The position numbers and the translations under genes were made by a program. From Blastococcus tunisiensis (GTDB lineage Bacteria; Actinomycetota; Actinomycetes; Mycobacteriales; Geodermatophilaceae): DNA of 64,000 nucleotides. Within the stretch, counting starts at the first letter, position 1; the number at the start of each line of letters is the position of its first letter. The notes beneath the pieces are model-generated. The model searched no databases, was not told the DNA's origin, and worked only from the letters and a program-made list of their open reading frames with translations. The stretch covers positions 1 to 64,000 of the forward strand of contig NZ_FOND01000006.1 in the NCBI RefSeq assembly GCF_900112815.1. Reading direction: 5' to 3'. Below, one piece after another: positions 24,341 through 32,346 of the stretch.

Positions 24341-24640
24341 CCACGCACTCCATAACGATCCAGCTGATCGCAACGAGGACACCCAGCGGCCCCGTACCGA
24401 CAAGTCGCCGCCCAGCCGACAACGCGTCGTCTGCGTGGGGTGGCGTACCCGTGACTGAGCTGGCCGACCGGTCGGGAGTCGGGTCTGCGAAGGATCGCCG
24501 CGTGATACTCCGCGTGATACTGCCGCCCGCGCATTCGGGGGTATCTGAATGCGAATCTGGGTTGTCTCGGCGTCTCTGACGCAAGGCAAAAGGGCAGGTC
24601 AAGGCATCATGACGTATCTAGATGCTTATCTGCGGACAGG

Positions 24641-24664
24641 AGTTCAAGTCCCCCCTCGGACACA
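24641..24664 (+). other. tRNA 3'-end fragment, possible attachment site
   Basis: AGTTCAAGTCCCCCC followed by TCGGACACA has the T-loop core (TTCAAGTC) and acceptor-like 3' strand of a tRNA, but no 5' acceptor strand, D arm or anticodon arm precedes it. Fragments like this mark att sites of elements that integrate into tRNA genes. The region 24341-24640 shows no gene. Confidence 0.45.
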
Positions 24665-24670
24665 GCGTCG

Positions 24671-24701
24671 AACCCTCGCAGTCAACAGACTGGCGGGGGT
24701 T
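24671..24701 (+). terminator. Stem-loop terminator after the tRNA fragment
   Basis: AACCCTCGCAGTC pairs with GACTGGCGGGGGTT around an AACA loop, followed by a T-rich stretch (CTTCCGTTT). This is the usual arrangement behind actinobacterial tRNA genes, supporting the view that the fragment upstream came from a tRNA locus. Confidence 0.5.
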
Positions 24702-24728
24702 CTTCCGTTTCCGGTCTCTACCTGGTCA

Positions 24729-24989
24729 CTACGGCGAGAACGAGATGTCGGCCTCGTAGCCCATGCGCCGGAGCTCGTCCAGCAGCCGCTGACCCGCGCT
24801 CACGCGGTCCCGCCCGCTGAGCTGGAACAGCAGTCGCGCCGGGCCGCTCCGCGGAACCCACAACCCCGGGGCTCGAGGTTGCCCAGCGGCCGCCAGGGCA
24901 GCCGCGACGTCGTCCGGGACCTCGACAGTGCGGCGATCGGGATCGATCGGCACGGCAGGCGTAACGGTCAGCACGACCGATGTGGACAC
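24729..24989 (-). CDS. Hypothetical small protein
   Basis: 86 residues from a GTG (VSTSVVLTVTPAVPIDPDRR). It has an orderly composition with EVPDDVAAALAAAG, GLWVPRSGPARLLFQLSGRD and ends LRRMGYEADISFSP. No strong ribosome site, no family recognised. The region between the tRNA fragment and the toxin-antitoxin pairs otherwise holds no gene. Confidence 0.4.
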   Translation of the reverse strand: MSTSVVLTVTPAVPIDPDRRTVEVPDDVAAALAAAGQPRAPGLWVPRSGPARLLFQLSGRDRVSAGQRLLDELRRMGYEADISFSP

Positions 24990-25146
24990 CCGCCACACCG
25001 TAGTGGCGAACGCGGCCTGCCATCGTCGTCGGCCGACCTCGGGTGCGTCATCGCCACCCGCGAACCGCACCCGCGCGCGCAGGGCCGGTGAGCAGTTGGT
25101 GGATGTGGGCCGATCGCGGAGCCTCCTTGACCGACACCCGCTCTTC

Positions 25147-25164
25147 TGACCACAATAATGGTCA
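25147..25164. promoter_or_regulatory. Inverted repeat at the antitoxin start, likely operator
   Basis: TGACCA-CAATAA-TGGTCA: 6-bp perfect arms around an AT-rich 6-nt centre in an otherwise GC-rich stretch. It overlaps the first ATG of the antitoxin gene. Antitoxins of this family repress their own operon through such sites, and the CAATAA centre could serve as the -10. Confidence 0.5.
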
Positions 25165-25439
25165 TGACGACGCAGTCTCTCGCCGCGGTCAAGGCCCACT
25201 TCAGCCAGGTGATCGACGAGGTGTCCGGCACCCATGAGCGGGTGACGATCACCAAGAACGGCAGCCCGGTTGCCGTCCTCCTCGCGGTGGAGGACTTCGA
25301 GTCCCTGATGGAGACGCTGGACATCCTCGCGGATCCCGAAGCCAGATCCGCCATCCGTCGAGCCGAGACCGAGATGGCCGGCGGTGAGATCTACGACGAG
25401 GCCCAGGTGCGGGCCGCACTGGCAGCCCGCCGGCGGTGA
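25158..25439 (+). CDS. Phd/YefM-family antitoxin
   Basis: 93 residues (MVM-TTQSLAAVKAHFSQVIDE); the second ATG at 25164 is an equally good start, and neither has a Shine-Dalgarno. The fold is that of Phd/YefM: ERVTITKNGSPVAVLLAVED-FESLMETLDIL and a C-terminal helix that would wrap the toxin. It neutralises the RelE-like toxin encoded next, whose GTG overlaps its stop (GTGA). Confidence 0.88.
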   Translation: MVMTTQSLAAVKAHFSQVIDEVSGTHERVTITKNGSPVAVLLAVEDFESLMETLDILADPEARSAIRRAETEMAGGEIYDEAQVRAALAARRR

Positions 25440-25711
25440 GCGACCCGCGGACCTACACCGTCGTCCTGTCGGCCGCGGCCAAGCGTGCCATCGAACTCGA
25501 CCTCCCCGAGCCGGTCGCCGTGGCGGTCGTCGACTTCCTCTACGGCCCCCTCGCCGCGGACCCATACCGCGTCGGCAAGCCGCTGCGCTTCGAGCTCGAG
25601 GGCTACTGGTCCGCGCGACGAGGCCAGTACCGCGTCGTCTACTCCATTCGCGAGGACGAGATCCTGGTCCGGGTCGTGCGCATCTCGCATCGCGCCGACG
25701 CCTACCGCTGA
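25436..25711 (+). CDS. RelE/ParE-superfamily toxin
   Basis: 91 residues; GTG overlaps the antitoxin stop by 4 nt. YTVVLSAAAKRAIELDLP, DPYRVGKPLRFELEGYWSAR, RGQYRVVYSIREDEILVRVV and RISHRADAYR match the RelE/YoeB-type fold, with conserved R-G-xYRVVY and the C-terminal H-R-x-D-x-Y. RelE-type toxins cleave mRNA on the ribosome. The pair is a complete type II module. Confidence 0.88.
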   Translation: MSDPRTYTVVLSAAAKRAIELDLPEPVAVAVVDFLYGPLAADPYRVGKPLRFELEGYWSARRGQYRVVYSIREDEILVRVVRISHRADAYR

Positions 25712-25854
25712 CCGGTTCGGGTGCACAGGCCCAGGCGTGTGTAGAAGTACACGAGGACGTCGGACGGGTGGAGATCGACATACCGCAGGACGTCGGTCCG
25801 CTCAGCGAGAACTTCTCCCCTGTTCTCGTACGCCGCGAGGAAACGGGACCGTGG

Positions 25855-26262
25855 TCAGTCCGCGGCCCGCGGCTCCACGGACACACCCAGGACGTCACAG
25901 ATGCGATCGACGTCGGCGTCCTGTGCGATCACGGTGGCTCCACGGCGCCAAGCGACAGCGACGACCAGGCAGTCCAGCAGGCCGCGAGGGGTGACCCCGA
26001 CGCGGCGACATCGCCGGTAGACGCGGGCGGCCGCATCGAAGTCGGCGACAGGATCGATCGCCAGGAGGTGACATCGCAGCAACAACCGACGGAGATCGTC
26101 CGCCCGTCGATCATCGCGTGCGCCGGCAAGCACCTCCATCAGCACCGGCTCGGTAACCGCGAGAGGCCCGTCGGAGGCGATCAACTCGGTCATCCGCCGG
26201 TCCACGGGGCTGCCCGTCGCCCGGTCGAACTCCACCCAGGCAGAAGTGTCGGCCAGGATCAC
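25855..26262 (-). CDS. vapC: VapC-family PIN-domain toxin
   Basis: 135 residues. MILADTSAWVEFDRATG carries the first PIN aspartate (Asp5), VTEPVLMEVLAGARDD the conserved Glu, LLDCLVVAVAWRRGATVIAQ the third acidic position, and DADVDRI the last. VapC toxins are site-specific RNases. The start overlaps the vapB stop by 4 nt. All four acidic residues are visible, so it is likely active. Confidence 0.88.
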   Translation of the reverse strand: MILADTSAWVEFDRATGSPVDRRMTELIASDGPLAVTEPVLMEVLAGARDDRRADDLRRLLLRCHLLAIDPVADFDAAARVYRRCRRVGVTPRGLLDCLVVAVAWRRGATVIAQDADVDRICDVLGVSVEPRAAD

Positions 26263-26471
26263 GCCGCACCGCGCGGCGCACGGTCCTCCGGAACGTCCTC
26301 CATGGCTCGGGCGCCGCGCATGGCCAACGCCTCATCGCGACCCATCGGCTGGCCGGCCAGGTGGCGCAGGGCGAGGTCGACCGCCTCCGTCTTGGTCCTC
26401 ACCGCGTAGCGGGTCATCACGACCTGAACCAGCTCGTCCTCGATCTCGATGTTTGTCCGCAGCCTCGCCAT
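26259..26471 (-). CDS. vapB: VapB-family antitoxin
   Basis: 70 residues. MARLRTNIEIEDELVQVVMT-RYAVRTKTEAVDLALRHLAG is the ribbon-helix-helix of VapB antitoxins (Arc/MetJ type), followed by a toxin-binding tail (EDVPEDRAPRG). The ATG lies inside a perfect palindrome with no separate ribosome site, so the mRNA may be leaderless. The longer frame to 26603 runs through the palindrome and is not credible. Confidence 0.85.
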   Translation of the reverse strand: MARLRTNIEIEDELVQVVMTRYAVRTKTEAVDLALRHLAGQPMGRDEALAMRGARAMEDVPEDRAPRGAA

Positions 26472-26510
26472 ACACCTACTATACACCTTGGGTGTATAGT
26501 AGGTGTATGG
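26468..26510. promoter_or_regulatory. 43-bp perfect palindrome, vapBC operator
   Basis: Two 20-bp arms (26468-26487 and 26491-26510) are exactly complementary around TTG. Each arm holds two copies of GGTGTAT four bases apart (GGTGTAT-AGTA-GGTGTAT). The site covers the vapB start codon and is AT-rich against the local background. A ribbon-helix-helix antitoxin would bind the repeated half-sites cooperatively. Confidence 0.7.
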
Positions 26511-26942
26511 GTAGCCGGTCCACCGACGGGCCACCCGTGTCCGAGCCCGGAGGACAGGATCACGGCGGGTCACTCGATCGTCGACGAACAGCCGGGTGCG
26601 CATGTGGCGTGTCGTCCCCTCGGCAACCGGGGCGAACCCCCACGGCCGTCAGGCCGGCGGGGGCTTCTGCTGTTCTCCGGCGTCGGCCCGTCCGCGGATG
26701 CCTCGAGGCCGGTCACGGGACGACGGCCCCGCGCGCGGCGAGGCCGCGGACCGCATGGCACGACTCTCCGAGAGTCCTACCGGCGGGCGATGGAGGCGTT
26801 GGTGCCCCGAACCTCGAGCGATCGTGGGCGGGAACGACGGGCAGGCGCAGGTCGCTCCCCCGGCGACGTCCCAGGCGACGCCGGACCACGTCACGGCGGG
26901 CGCGCCTCCGTCTGACGTGGTCCGGAGTGATGTCGAGCCGGC
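26511..26942. other. Intergenic stretch, no gene seen
   Basis: 430 bp between the vapBC operator and the MMPL gene end. ORFs on both strands are Arg/Pro/Gly-rich shadows, including one from an ATG created by the palindrome itself (26508). A short GC-rich inverted stretch near 26640 (CCCCCACGG / CCGGCGGGGG) could be a terminator. Confidence 0.4.
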
Positions 26943-29102
26943 TCAGCCGATCGGCGCCGGCACCCGCGCGGGAGTCGCGGGAGCGGCCTCGACCTCGCCC
27001 TCCACCCGCACCACGGGGAGCAGCCGGTCGAGCCACCCCGGCAGCCACCAGTTGGCCTTGCCCAGCAGCGCCATCGTCGCCGGCACGAGCACCATGCGCA
27101 CCAGTGTCGCGTCGAGCGCGATCGCGACGGCGAGCCCCAGGCCGATCATCTTGACGAACGGGTCAGGGGTCGCGACGAACGACAGGAACACCGCCGTCAT
27201 GATGAGCGCTCCGGAGGTGATGACGCGGGCGCTGGACGCCAGCCCGCGCGCGACCGCCTCGACGTTGTCCCCGGTGGCGTCGTAGGCCTCTCGGATTCGC
27301 GAGACGAGGAAGACCTCGTAGTCCATCGACAGGCCGAACAGCACGGCGAAGAAGATGGCCGGCAGTGGCGAGGCGATGAGGTAGGTGCCCTCGAGCCCGA
27401 TCAGGTCGCCGAGCCAGCCCCACTGGAAGACCGCGACGACGACGCCGTAGGCCGCGCCGATCGACAGCAGGTTCATGACCACGGCCTTGAGGGCGACCGT
27501 GACGGACCTGAACACCACGACCAGCAGCAGGAACGACGCGGCCAGGACCGCTCCCAGGAGCAGCGGCAGGGTCGAGCTGAGCGAGGTGTCCAGGTCGATC
27601 GCCAGGGCGGCCTGACCGGTCACGTGCACGCCGTCGGGCGCGCCGGACCGGATCCGATCCAGCGTCTGCGCCGTGGCCGGGTCGGCCGGCGCGGTAGTCG
27701 GCAGCGCCCTCAGCACGGCGGTGTCGCCGTCCGTCGAGAGCCTCGCCTCGGCGACCGAGCCGATGCCGGGGTCGGCCCCGATGCGCTCGGCGAGCAGCGG
27801 GATGTCGTCCACGCCCAGGCCGGAGCCCGAGAGGTCGGCGACGACGAGCAGCGGCGCGTTCATGCCGGGCCCGAAACCCTCGGCGAGCAGGTCGTGCGCC
27901 TGCCGGTGCGTGGCGCCCACCGGCGCGTCGCCGGCGTCGGGGAAGCCGGTCTCCATCGACAGCGCAGGCGCGGCCAGCGTCACCAGCAGCACCGACGCCA
28001 CGACCAGGTACCGCCAGGGCCGCGCGGAGATGCGGTGGGACAGCCGCCACCAGACGGTCGCCTCGACGGGACGCGCAGGACGCCGCCGGCCGACCACCCG
28101 ACCGGCGTCGATGCGGTCGCCGAGCAGGGACAGCAGCGCGGGAAGCAGGGTGAGCGCCGTGGCCACGGCGAACAGCACGACGAGCGACGTCGCGAGGCCG
28201 ATCGACGCGAGCACGCCCATGCCGGTGAGCACGAGGGCGGCCATGGCGAGCACCACGGTGACGCCGGCGAAGAACACCGCGGTACCGGAGGTGCCCATCG
28301 CGGCCGACAGGGCCGTCGCGTTGTCCTGGCCGGCGATCCGGTTCTCGCGGTAGCGGGACACCAGGAACAGCGCGTAGTCGATGCCCACGCCCAGCCCGAC
28401 CATCGCCGCGATCACGGGCCCGGAGCTGGAGACGTCCATCGCGCCGGCGAGCAAGGTGATGCCGCTGAGTCCGGCAGCCACCGCGATCAGCGCCAGCGCG
28501 ATCGGCACGAGCGCGGCCACCACTGTGCCGAACGCGACGACGAGGACGACCAGCGCGACGAGGACGCCGACCGCCTCGGCGCCCGACGGCTCGGGCTCGG
28601 TGGTGAGCAACACCGCCTCACCGCCGACCTCAGCGGTGAGCCCGGCGTCGCGGGCCGGGGCGAGGGCCGCGGCGAGCGCCTCGGCCGGCTCCGGCCCGAG
28701 CTCTCCGGACGGCGCGTCCAGGACGATGTCGGCGAAGCCGATCCGCCCGTCGGGCGAGACGGCGCCGCTCGCCGAGGGCTCGGTCACCGCGGTGACGCGC
28801 TCCACCGCGCGCAGCTGGACGAGCGTCGCCTCGACGTCGTCCCGGTAGTCGGCGAGGAGCTCGCCCTCGGGCGCCGCGAACACCGCGACGGCGGACCCGA
28901 CGGCCGCCTCGGGGAAGCCCTGCTCGAGCAGCTCGGTGGCGGCGGCGCTGTCGCTGCCACGCACGGTGAGGTCGTCGAGATAGGCACCGCCGAGCGCGCT
29001 CGAGAGCGCGACGACGAGCGCGGCGAGCAGGGCCCAGGCGCCGATCGTCTGCTTCGGGCGACGAGCACTCGCGGTGCCGAGGCGCCGGATCCAGCTGTTC
29101 AC
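26943..29102 (-). CDS. MMPL-family transporter
   Basis: 719 residues from a GTG 6 nt after TTGGAG; the frame continues far upstream but opposite the kinase gene. Two repeats of five or six helices with large outer loops: an N-terminal helix (QTIGAWALLAALVVALSSAL), the core GLGVGIDYALFLVSRYRENR and its twin FGLSMDYEVFLVSRIREAYD with the proton-relay Asp-Tyr pairs. MMPL proteins are RND-type, proton-driven exporters of lipids or drugs. It is divergent from a two-component system that probably controls it. Confidence 0.9.
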   Translation of the reverse strand: MNSWIRRLGTASARRPKQTIGAWALLAALVVALSSALGGAYLDDLTVRGSDSAAATELLEQGFPEAAVGSAVAVFAAPEGELLADYRDDVEATLVQLRAVERVTAVTEPSASGAVSPDGRIGFADIVLDAPSGELGPEPAEALAAALAPARDAGLTAEVGGEAVLLTTEPEPSGAEAVGVLVALVVLVVAFGTVVAALVPIALALIAVAAGLSGITLLAGAMDVSSSGPVIAAMVGLGVGIDYALFLVSRYRENRIAGQDNATALSAAMGTSGTAVFFAGVTVVLAMAALVLTGMGVLASIGLATSLVVLFAVATALTLLPALLSLLGDRIDAGRVVGRRRPARPVEATVWWRLSHRISARPWRYLVVASVLLVTLAAPALSMETGFPDAGDAPVGATHRQAHDLLAEGFGPGMNAPLLVVADLSGSGLGVDDIPLLAERIGADPGIGSVAEARLSTDGDTAVLRALPTTAPADPATAQTLDRIRSGAPDGVHVTGQAALAIDLDTSLSSTLPLLLGAVLAASFLLLVVVFRSVTVALKAVVMNLLSIGAAYGVVVAVFQWGWLGDLIGLEGTYLIASPLPAIFFAVLFGLSMDYEVFLVSRIREAYDATGDNVEAVARGLASSARVITSGALIMTAVFLSFVATPDPFVKMIGLGLAVAIALDATLVRMVLVPATMALLGKANWWLPGWLDRLLPVVRVEGEVEAAPATPARVPAPIG

Positions 29103-29161
29103 GGTTGCTCCAAGGAGTCGTGGGGAACGGGCACCTCGGACTGTCGGCGTCGAGCCCCGGT

Positions 29162-29249
29162 GCTGTCGCCCGGCGCGGGACGGGCTCGATGTGGCACCGG
29201 TCTCCCCCTGGAGGAGGAGACCGGTGCCCGCCTCCGGACCGGCGACAGC
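29162..29249. promoter_or_regulatory. Nested dyad in the divergent MMPL / two-component promoter
   Basis: GGCACCGGTCTCC (29193-29205) and GGAGACCGGTGCC (29216-29228) are perfect 13-bp inverted repeats with a 10-nt spacer. Outside them GCTGTCGCC (29162-29170) is repeated inverted at 29241-29249. The dyad sits midway between the two divergent starts, as expected for a NarL-type regulator site acting on both genes. Confidence 0.5.
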
Positions 29250-29276
29250 AGCGCCGGGCGCGCCTACGTTCAGCGC

Positions 29277-30416
29277 ATGCGACCCGGCCCGTTCACGCGC
29301 TGGCCGCGAGCGGCCGACGCCGCCCTGGCCGCAGTGCTGTTCGTGCTCACGCTCCTCTTCACGACCGGGCCGGAGGACTCGTGGGTGCTGCGCGACCTCG
29401 GCGACGTCCCGCCCTGGGTCGTGCTGCTGTTCGCCGTCGGCAGCGGCGCGCTGTACTGGCGCCGCTCCGCACCTGTGGTGGTCCTCGCCGTCGTCCTCGC
29501 CGCGTGGGCGCTGACCCTCGGCAGCGGCCACGCCGACCTCGGCGGCCATGCGCTCTTCGCCCTCTACGCACTCGGGCGCTACGGGTCGGTCGAGCGGTGG
29601 GGACACGTCGGGGTCGACGTCGCGCTCGTCGTGCTCGTGCTCGACGGGTTCACCGGCGACGTCCCGTGGAGCGGGGTCGCGTTCGGCGTCGTCGTGTTCT
29701 TCGCCGTCTGGTACTCCGGACGTCGGCTGCGGCTGCGCGCCGAGCGCGCCGTGCTGCAGGAGCGTGAGCTGAGGGAGCGGGAGCGTCGCATCGTGACCGA
29801 GGAGCGCTCCCGCATCGCGCGCGAGCTGCACGACGTCGTCGCGCACCGGGTGAGCCTGATGACCGTGCAGGCCGGGGCGGCCAAGACCGTCGCGGCGGAC
29901 GACCCCGTGGCAGCCGCGCGTGCGATGGGCGCGGTCGAGGAGGCCGGCCGGCAGGCGCTGGACGAGCTGCGGTACCTGCTCGGCGTGCTGCGCCCGTCCG
30001 CCGTCGCGGACGACACCGCCCCCCAGCCGGGCCTGGCCGACCTCCCCGCGCTGGTGGCGCGGATGCGCGAGGCGGGCCTGGACGTCGACCTGGACATCGA
30101 CGGCGTGACCTGCGCGCTGCCCGCGCGGGTGGAGCTGTCGGCGTACCGCATCGTGCAGGAGTCCCTGACGAACGTGGTGAAGCACGCGGGCCCGGGCGCG
30201 CGCACCGGCATCCGGCTCACGACCGAGGGACAGGAACTCGTCGTCGAGGTGCGCGACGACGGCAGCGGAGCGACGTCGCTGCCCGGCGCCGGGCACGGCA
30301 TCGTCGGCATGCGCGAGCGCGCGCAGCTGCTCGGCGGCTCCCTCGACGTCGGCCCGCGTCCGGACGGCGGGTTCGCCGCGCTGGCCCGCCTGCCGCTCGC
30401 CGGCGGGGCGGCATGA
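29277..30416 (+). CDS. Sensor histidine kinase (NarL/DesK type)
   Basis: 379 residues from an ATG with no Shine-Dalgarno. Six membrane segments (about 15-29, 46-60, 66-81, 88-100, 112-124, 132-146) are followed by a HisKA_3 dimerisation domain with ELHDVVAHRVSLM (His185), and an HATPase with VQESLTNVVKHAG, VRDDGSG and GHGIVGMRERAQLLGG. It phosphorylates the partner regulator encoded next. Divergence from the MMPL exporter suggests it senses a membrane or drug stress. Confidence 0.88.
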   Translation: MRPGPFTRWPRAADAALAAVLFVLTLLFTTGPEDSWVLRDLGDVPPWVVLLFAVGSGALYWRRSAPVVVLAVVLAAWALTLGSGHADLGGHALFALYALGRYGSVERWGHVGVDVALVVLVLDGFTGDVPWSGVAFGVVVFFAVWYSGRRLRLRAERAVLQERELRERERRIVTEERSRIARELHDVVAHRVSLMTVQAGAAKTVAADDPVAAARAMGAVEEAGRQALDELRYLLGVLRPSAVADDTAPQPGLADLPALVARMREAGLDVDLDIDGVTCALPARVELSAYRIVQESLTNVVKHAGPGARTGIRLTTEGQELVVEVRDDGSGATSLPGAGHGIVGMRERAQLLGGSLDVGPRPDGGFAALARLPLAGGAA

Positions 30417-31075
30417 CGATCCGGGTGGCCGTCGTCGACGACCAGGCGCTCGTGCGTGGCGCGTTCGCGATGGTGCTGAACCACCAGCCGGACATCGAGG
30501 TCGTCGCGGAGGCCGGCACCGGCGACGAGGCGGTCGACGCCGCCCGCCGGCACCGCCCCGACGTCGTGCTGATGGACATCCGCATGCCGGGGATGGACGG
30601 CCTGGAGGCCACGGCGCGCATCGTCGCCGAGCTGGGCGACGCGGTGCGGGTGCTCATCCTCACGACGTTCGAGCCGGACGAGTACGTCTACCGGGCGCTG
30701 CGCGCGGGCGCGAGCGGCTTCGTCCTCAAGGACCTGCCGCCCGAGCAGCTGGTCGTAGCCGTCCGCACGGTGGCCGACGGCGGCGCGCTGCTGGCGTCGT
30801 CCATCACCCGGCGGCTGATCGGGCGGTTCGCGGCGCAGCGCACGCCCGACACCGTCCTCGCCGGACAGCTGGAGAGCCTGACCGCCCGCGAGCGCGACGT
30901 CGTCACCGCCGTCGCGAGGGGGCGGAGCAACGCCGAGATCGCGCGCGAGCTGTACATCGGCGCGGCGACGGTGAAATCGCACGTGTCGAGCGTGCTCGCC
31001 AAGCTCGGGCTGCGCGACCGCGCCCAGGTGGTGGTGTTCGCGTACGAGGCGGGGCTCGTCGAGCCGGGCGCCTGA
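30413..31075 (+). CDS. NarL/FixJ-family response regulator
   Basis: 220 residues; ATG overlaps the kinase stop (ATGA). Receiver domain with VVDDQALVRGAF, phosphoacceptor Asp55 in VVLMDIRMPGMDGLE, switch Thr in LILTTF, and Lys in FVLKDLPPEQL. The C-terminal LuxR-type HTH is LTARERDVVTAVARGRSNAE, IARELYIGAATVKSHVSSVL. It likely binds the dyad upstream of the operon. Confidence 0.92.
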   Translation: MTIRVAVVDDQALVRGAFAMVLNHQPDIEVVAEAGTGDEAVDAARRHRPDVVLMDIRMPGMDGLEATARIVAELGDAVRVLILTTFEPDEYVYRALRAGASGFVLKDLPPEQLVVAVRTVADGGALLASSITRRLIGRFAAQRTPDTVLAGQLESLTARERDVVTAVARGRSNAEIARELYIGAATVKSHVSSVLAKLGLRDRAQVVVFAYEAGLVEPGA

Positions 31076-31375
31076 ACGCCGGGCGACGTCAGTCGGCCCG
31101 TCCGGGCGCGCCGGGGGCTGGGTGGGCCCGGCCACGCCTCGTCGGTGCGGGGCCCCACCCGTCCGCCCCGGCCACGACGCAGGGAGCGGAGGGAGCCCTG
31201 CCGTCCATCCTGTCCGGGCGTGACGGTGGCGCCCGCTGTCGAAGCACCAGCGGAAGGAACGACCCACTGTCCGCATCCCTGGGCGCCGGTCGGCCGGAAG
31301 AGAGGTCATCAGGCAACCCACCGAAGGGATCGTCGGAGCGCCGGCGGCCACCATGACGTGCAAGGAGATCGCACC
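31076..31375. other. Intergenic stretch, no gene seen
   Basis: 300 bp between the response regulator and the next small gene. It is GC-rich with short inverted repeats after the regulator stop (GGGCGACG...CGGCCCGTCCGGGC), which may terminate transcription. ORFs on either strand lack ribosome sites. Confidence 0.35.
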
Positions 31376-31624
31376 ATGAGCATGACCAGCACCGACGCCG
31401 CATCCGGCTCGCGGGACATCAAGAGCCACGAGAAGACCAGCTTCGCCGACCTCGGCAAGGAGATGTGGGCCTACCTGACCGGCAAGGGCGCGGCGATCAA
31501 CTACGAGTTCGTCGACATGACCGTCGAGGTCCCCCGGGAGACCGGACCGGGCGCACCCCGCGCCGTCTGGCGGCTGAACGGCACCCTGCGCATCACCACC
31601 GCCGAGAACGCCAGCCGGGGATGA
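31376..31624 (+). CDS. Small conserved-looking protein of unknown function
   Basis: 82 residues; ATG 8 nt after AAGGAGAT. DIKSHEKTSFADLGKEMWAY, LTGKGAAINYEFVDMTVEVP and RAVWRLNGTLRITTAENA suggest a compact alpha plus beta protein. No family recognised. The next gene starts inside its stop (ATGA), so the two are co-translated and probably act together. Confidence 0.6.
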   Translation: MSMTSTDAASGSRDIKSHEKTSFADLGKEMWAYLTGKGAAINYEFVDMTVEVPRETGPGAPRAVWRLNGTLRITTAENASRG

Positions 31625-32052
31625 CCGACCCACGCGGCCCCGTCCACCTGGCCGGCGAGCTCTCGCTGGAAGTGGACGGGGCGGGCGTGCAGGTGCACGC
31701 CGACGGCGCGGACGTGCGAATCGTCGCCGAGGACGGCGGCGCCTTCGTGGCGCGGGTCCGGGAGGCGGCGACCGCCCGCAGTGGGGTGGCGCCCGGCCGC
31801 CGGGACCTGGGCGGGCTCGCCGAGGCCCTGGCCGCCTCGGGGATCACCGCGCACCTCGACTCCCCCACGCGCCCGGTGGTCGTCGCCGGTGCCGGCGTCG
31901 ACTCGCCGGCCGGGGGGCTGCTGCTGGGCACCCGGCGGGTACGGCCCCGCGCGGCCGTGGTGCTCATCGCCGCCGGTGGCGGCCGCCGGTTGCTCGCCGC
32001 GGGCGCCGTAGCGGTGGTCCTGGCCGCCGTCCTCGCCCGCTTCCGCCGCTGA
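31621..32052 (+). CDS. Protein with C-terminal membrane anchor, unknown function
   Basis: 143 residues overlapping the previous gene by ATGA. A beta-rich soluble part (LAGELSLEVDGAGVQVHADG, DVRIVAEDGGAFVARVREAA) and an Arg-rich section precede a C-terminal hydrophobic helix (about 124-138, LLAAGAVAVVLAAVLARFRR). This looks like a tail-anchored protein facing the cytoplasm. Homology not recognised. Confidence 0.55.
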   Translation: MTDPRGPVHLAGELSLEVDGAGVQVHADGADVRIVAEDGGAFVARVREAATARSGVAPGRRDLGGLAEALAASGITAHLDSPTRPVVVAGAGVDSPAGGLLLGTRRVRPRAAVVLIAAGGGRRLLAAGAVAVVLAAVLARFRR

Positions 32053-32082
32053 GGGCGTCATCGAGCTCACGTGCGGAGCCTC

Positions 32083-32346
32083 TCAGCCGGTGAGGCGCCG
32101 CACCGCCGTGATCGGCTGCTGCGCGCACCAGCGAGCGACTCGCAGGCCCAGGCGCCAGAGATCGGCCCACTCCGGGGGCCGGGCGGCCCCGGATCGCGGC
32201 GACGGAGGTACGGGCGGGGCGGTCTCGGGCGGCCGCGACACCAGAAGGTCAGCCGGGGAACGCCGTCCTCCACGCCGGAGCGAGGCGAACGACGGGATCT
32301 GCGGGGCGGGTGCGGACTCCTCGCCGTCCCTGCTCCCGTGTCCCAC
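32083..32346 (-). CDS. Hypothetical small protein
   Basis: 87 residues from a GTG. A polar N-terminus (DGEESAPAPQIPSFASLRRG), a Pro-rich middle and an amphipathic C-terminus (PPEWADLWRLGLRVARWCAQ) ending in ITAVRRLTG. Third positions are strongly G/C, as in real genes here, but there is no strong ribosome site and the plus strand also has an ORF. Low confidence. Confidence 0.4.
   Translation of the reverse strand: MGHGSRDGEESAPAPQIPSFASLRRGGRRSPADLLVSRPPETAPPVPPSPRSGAARPPEWADLWRLGLRVARWCAQQPITAVRRLTG

Noticed and set aside
24600-24664. Complete tRNA gene
   Set aside because: Only the T arm and 3' acceptor strand are present; no 5' acceptor strand, D arm or anticodon arm can be placed.
26468-26510. 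CRISPR-type repeat
   Set aside because: A single palindrome without spacers or further copies nearby.
26508-27154. Plus-strand gene starting at the right arm of the vapB palindrome
   Set aside because: The ATG exists only because the palindrome mirrors the vapB start; the translation is low-complexity.
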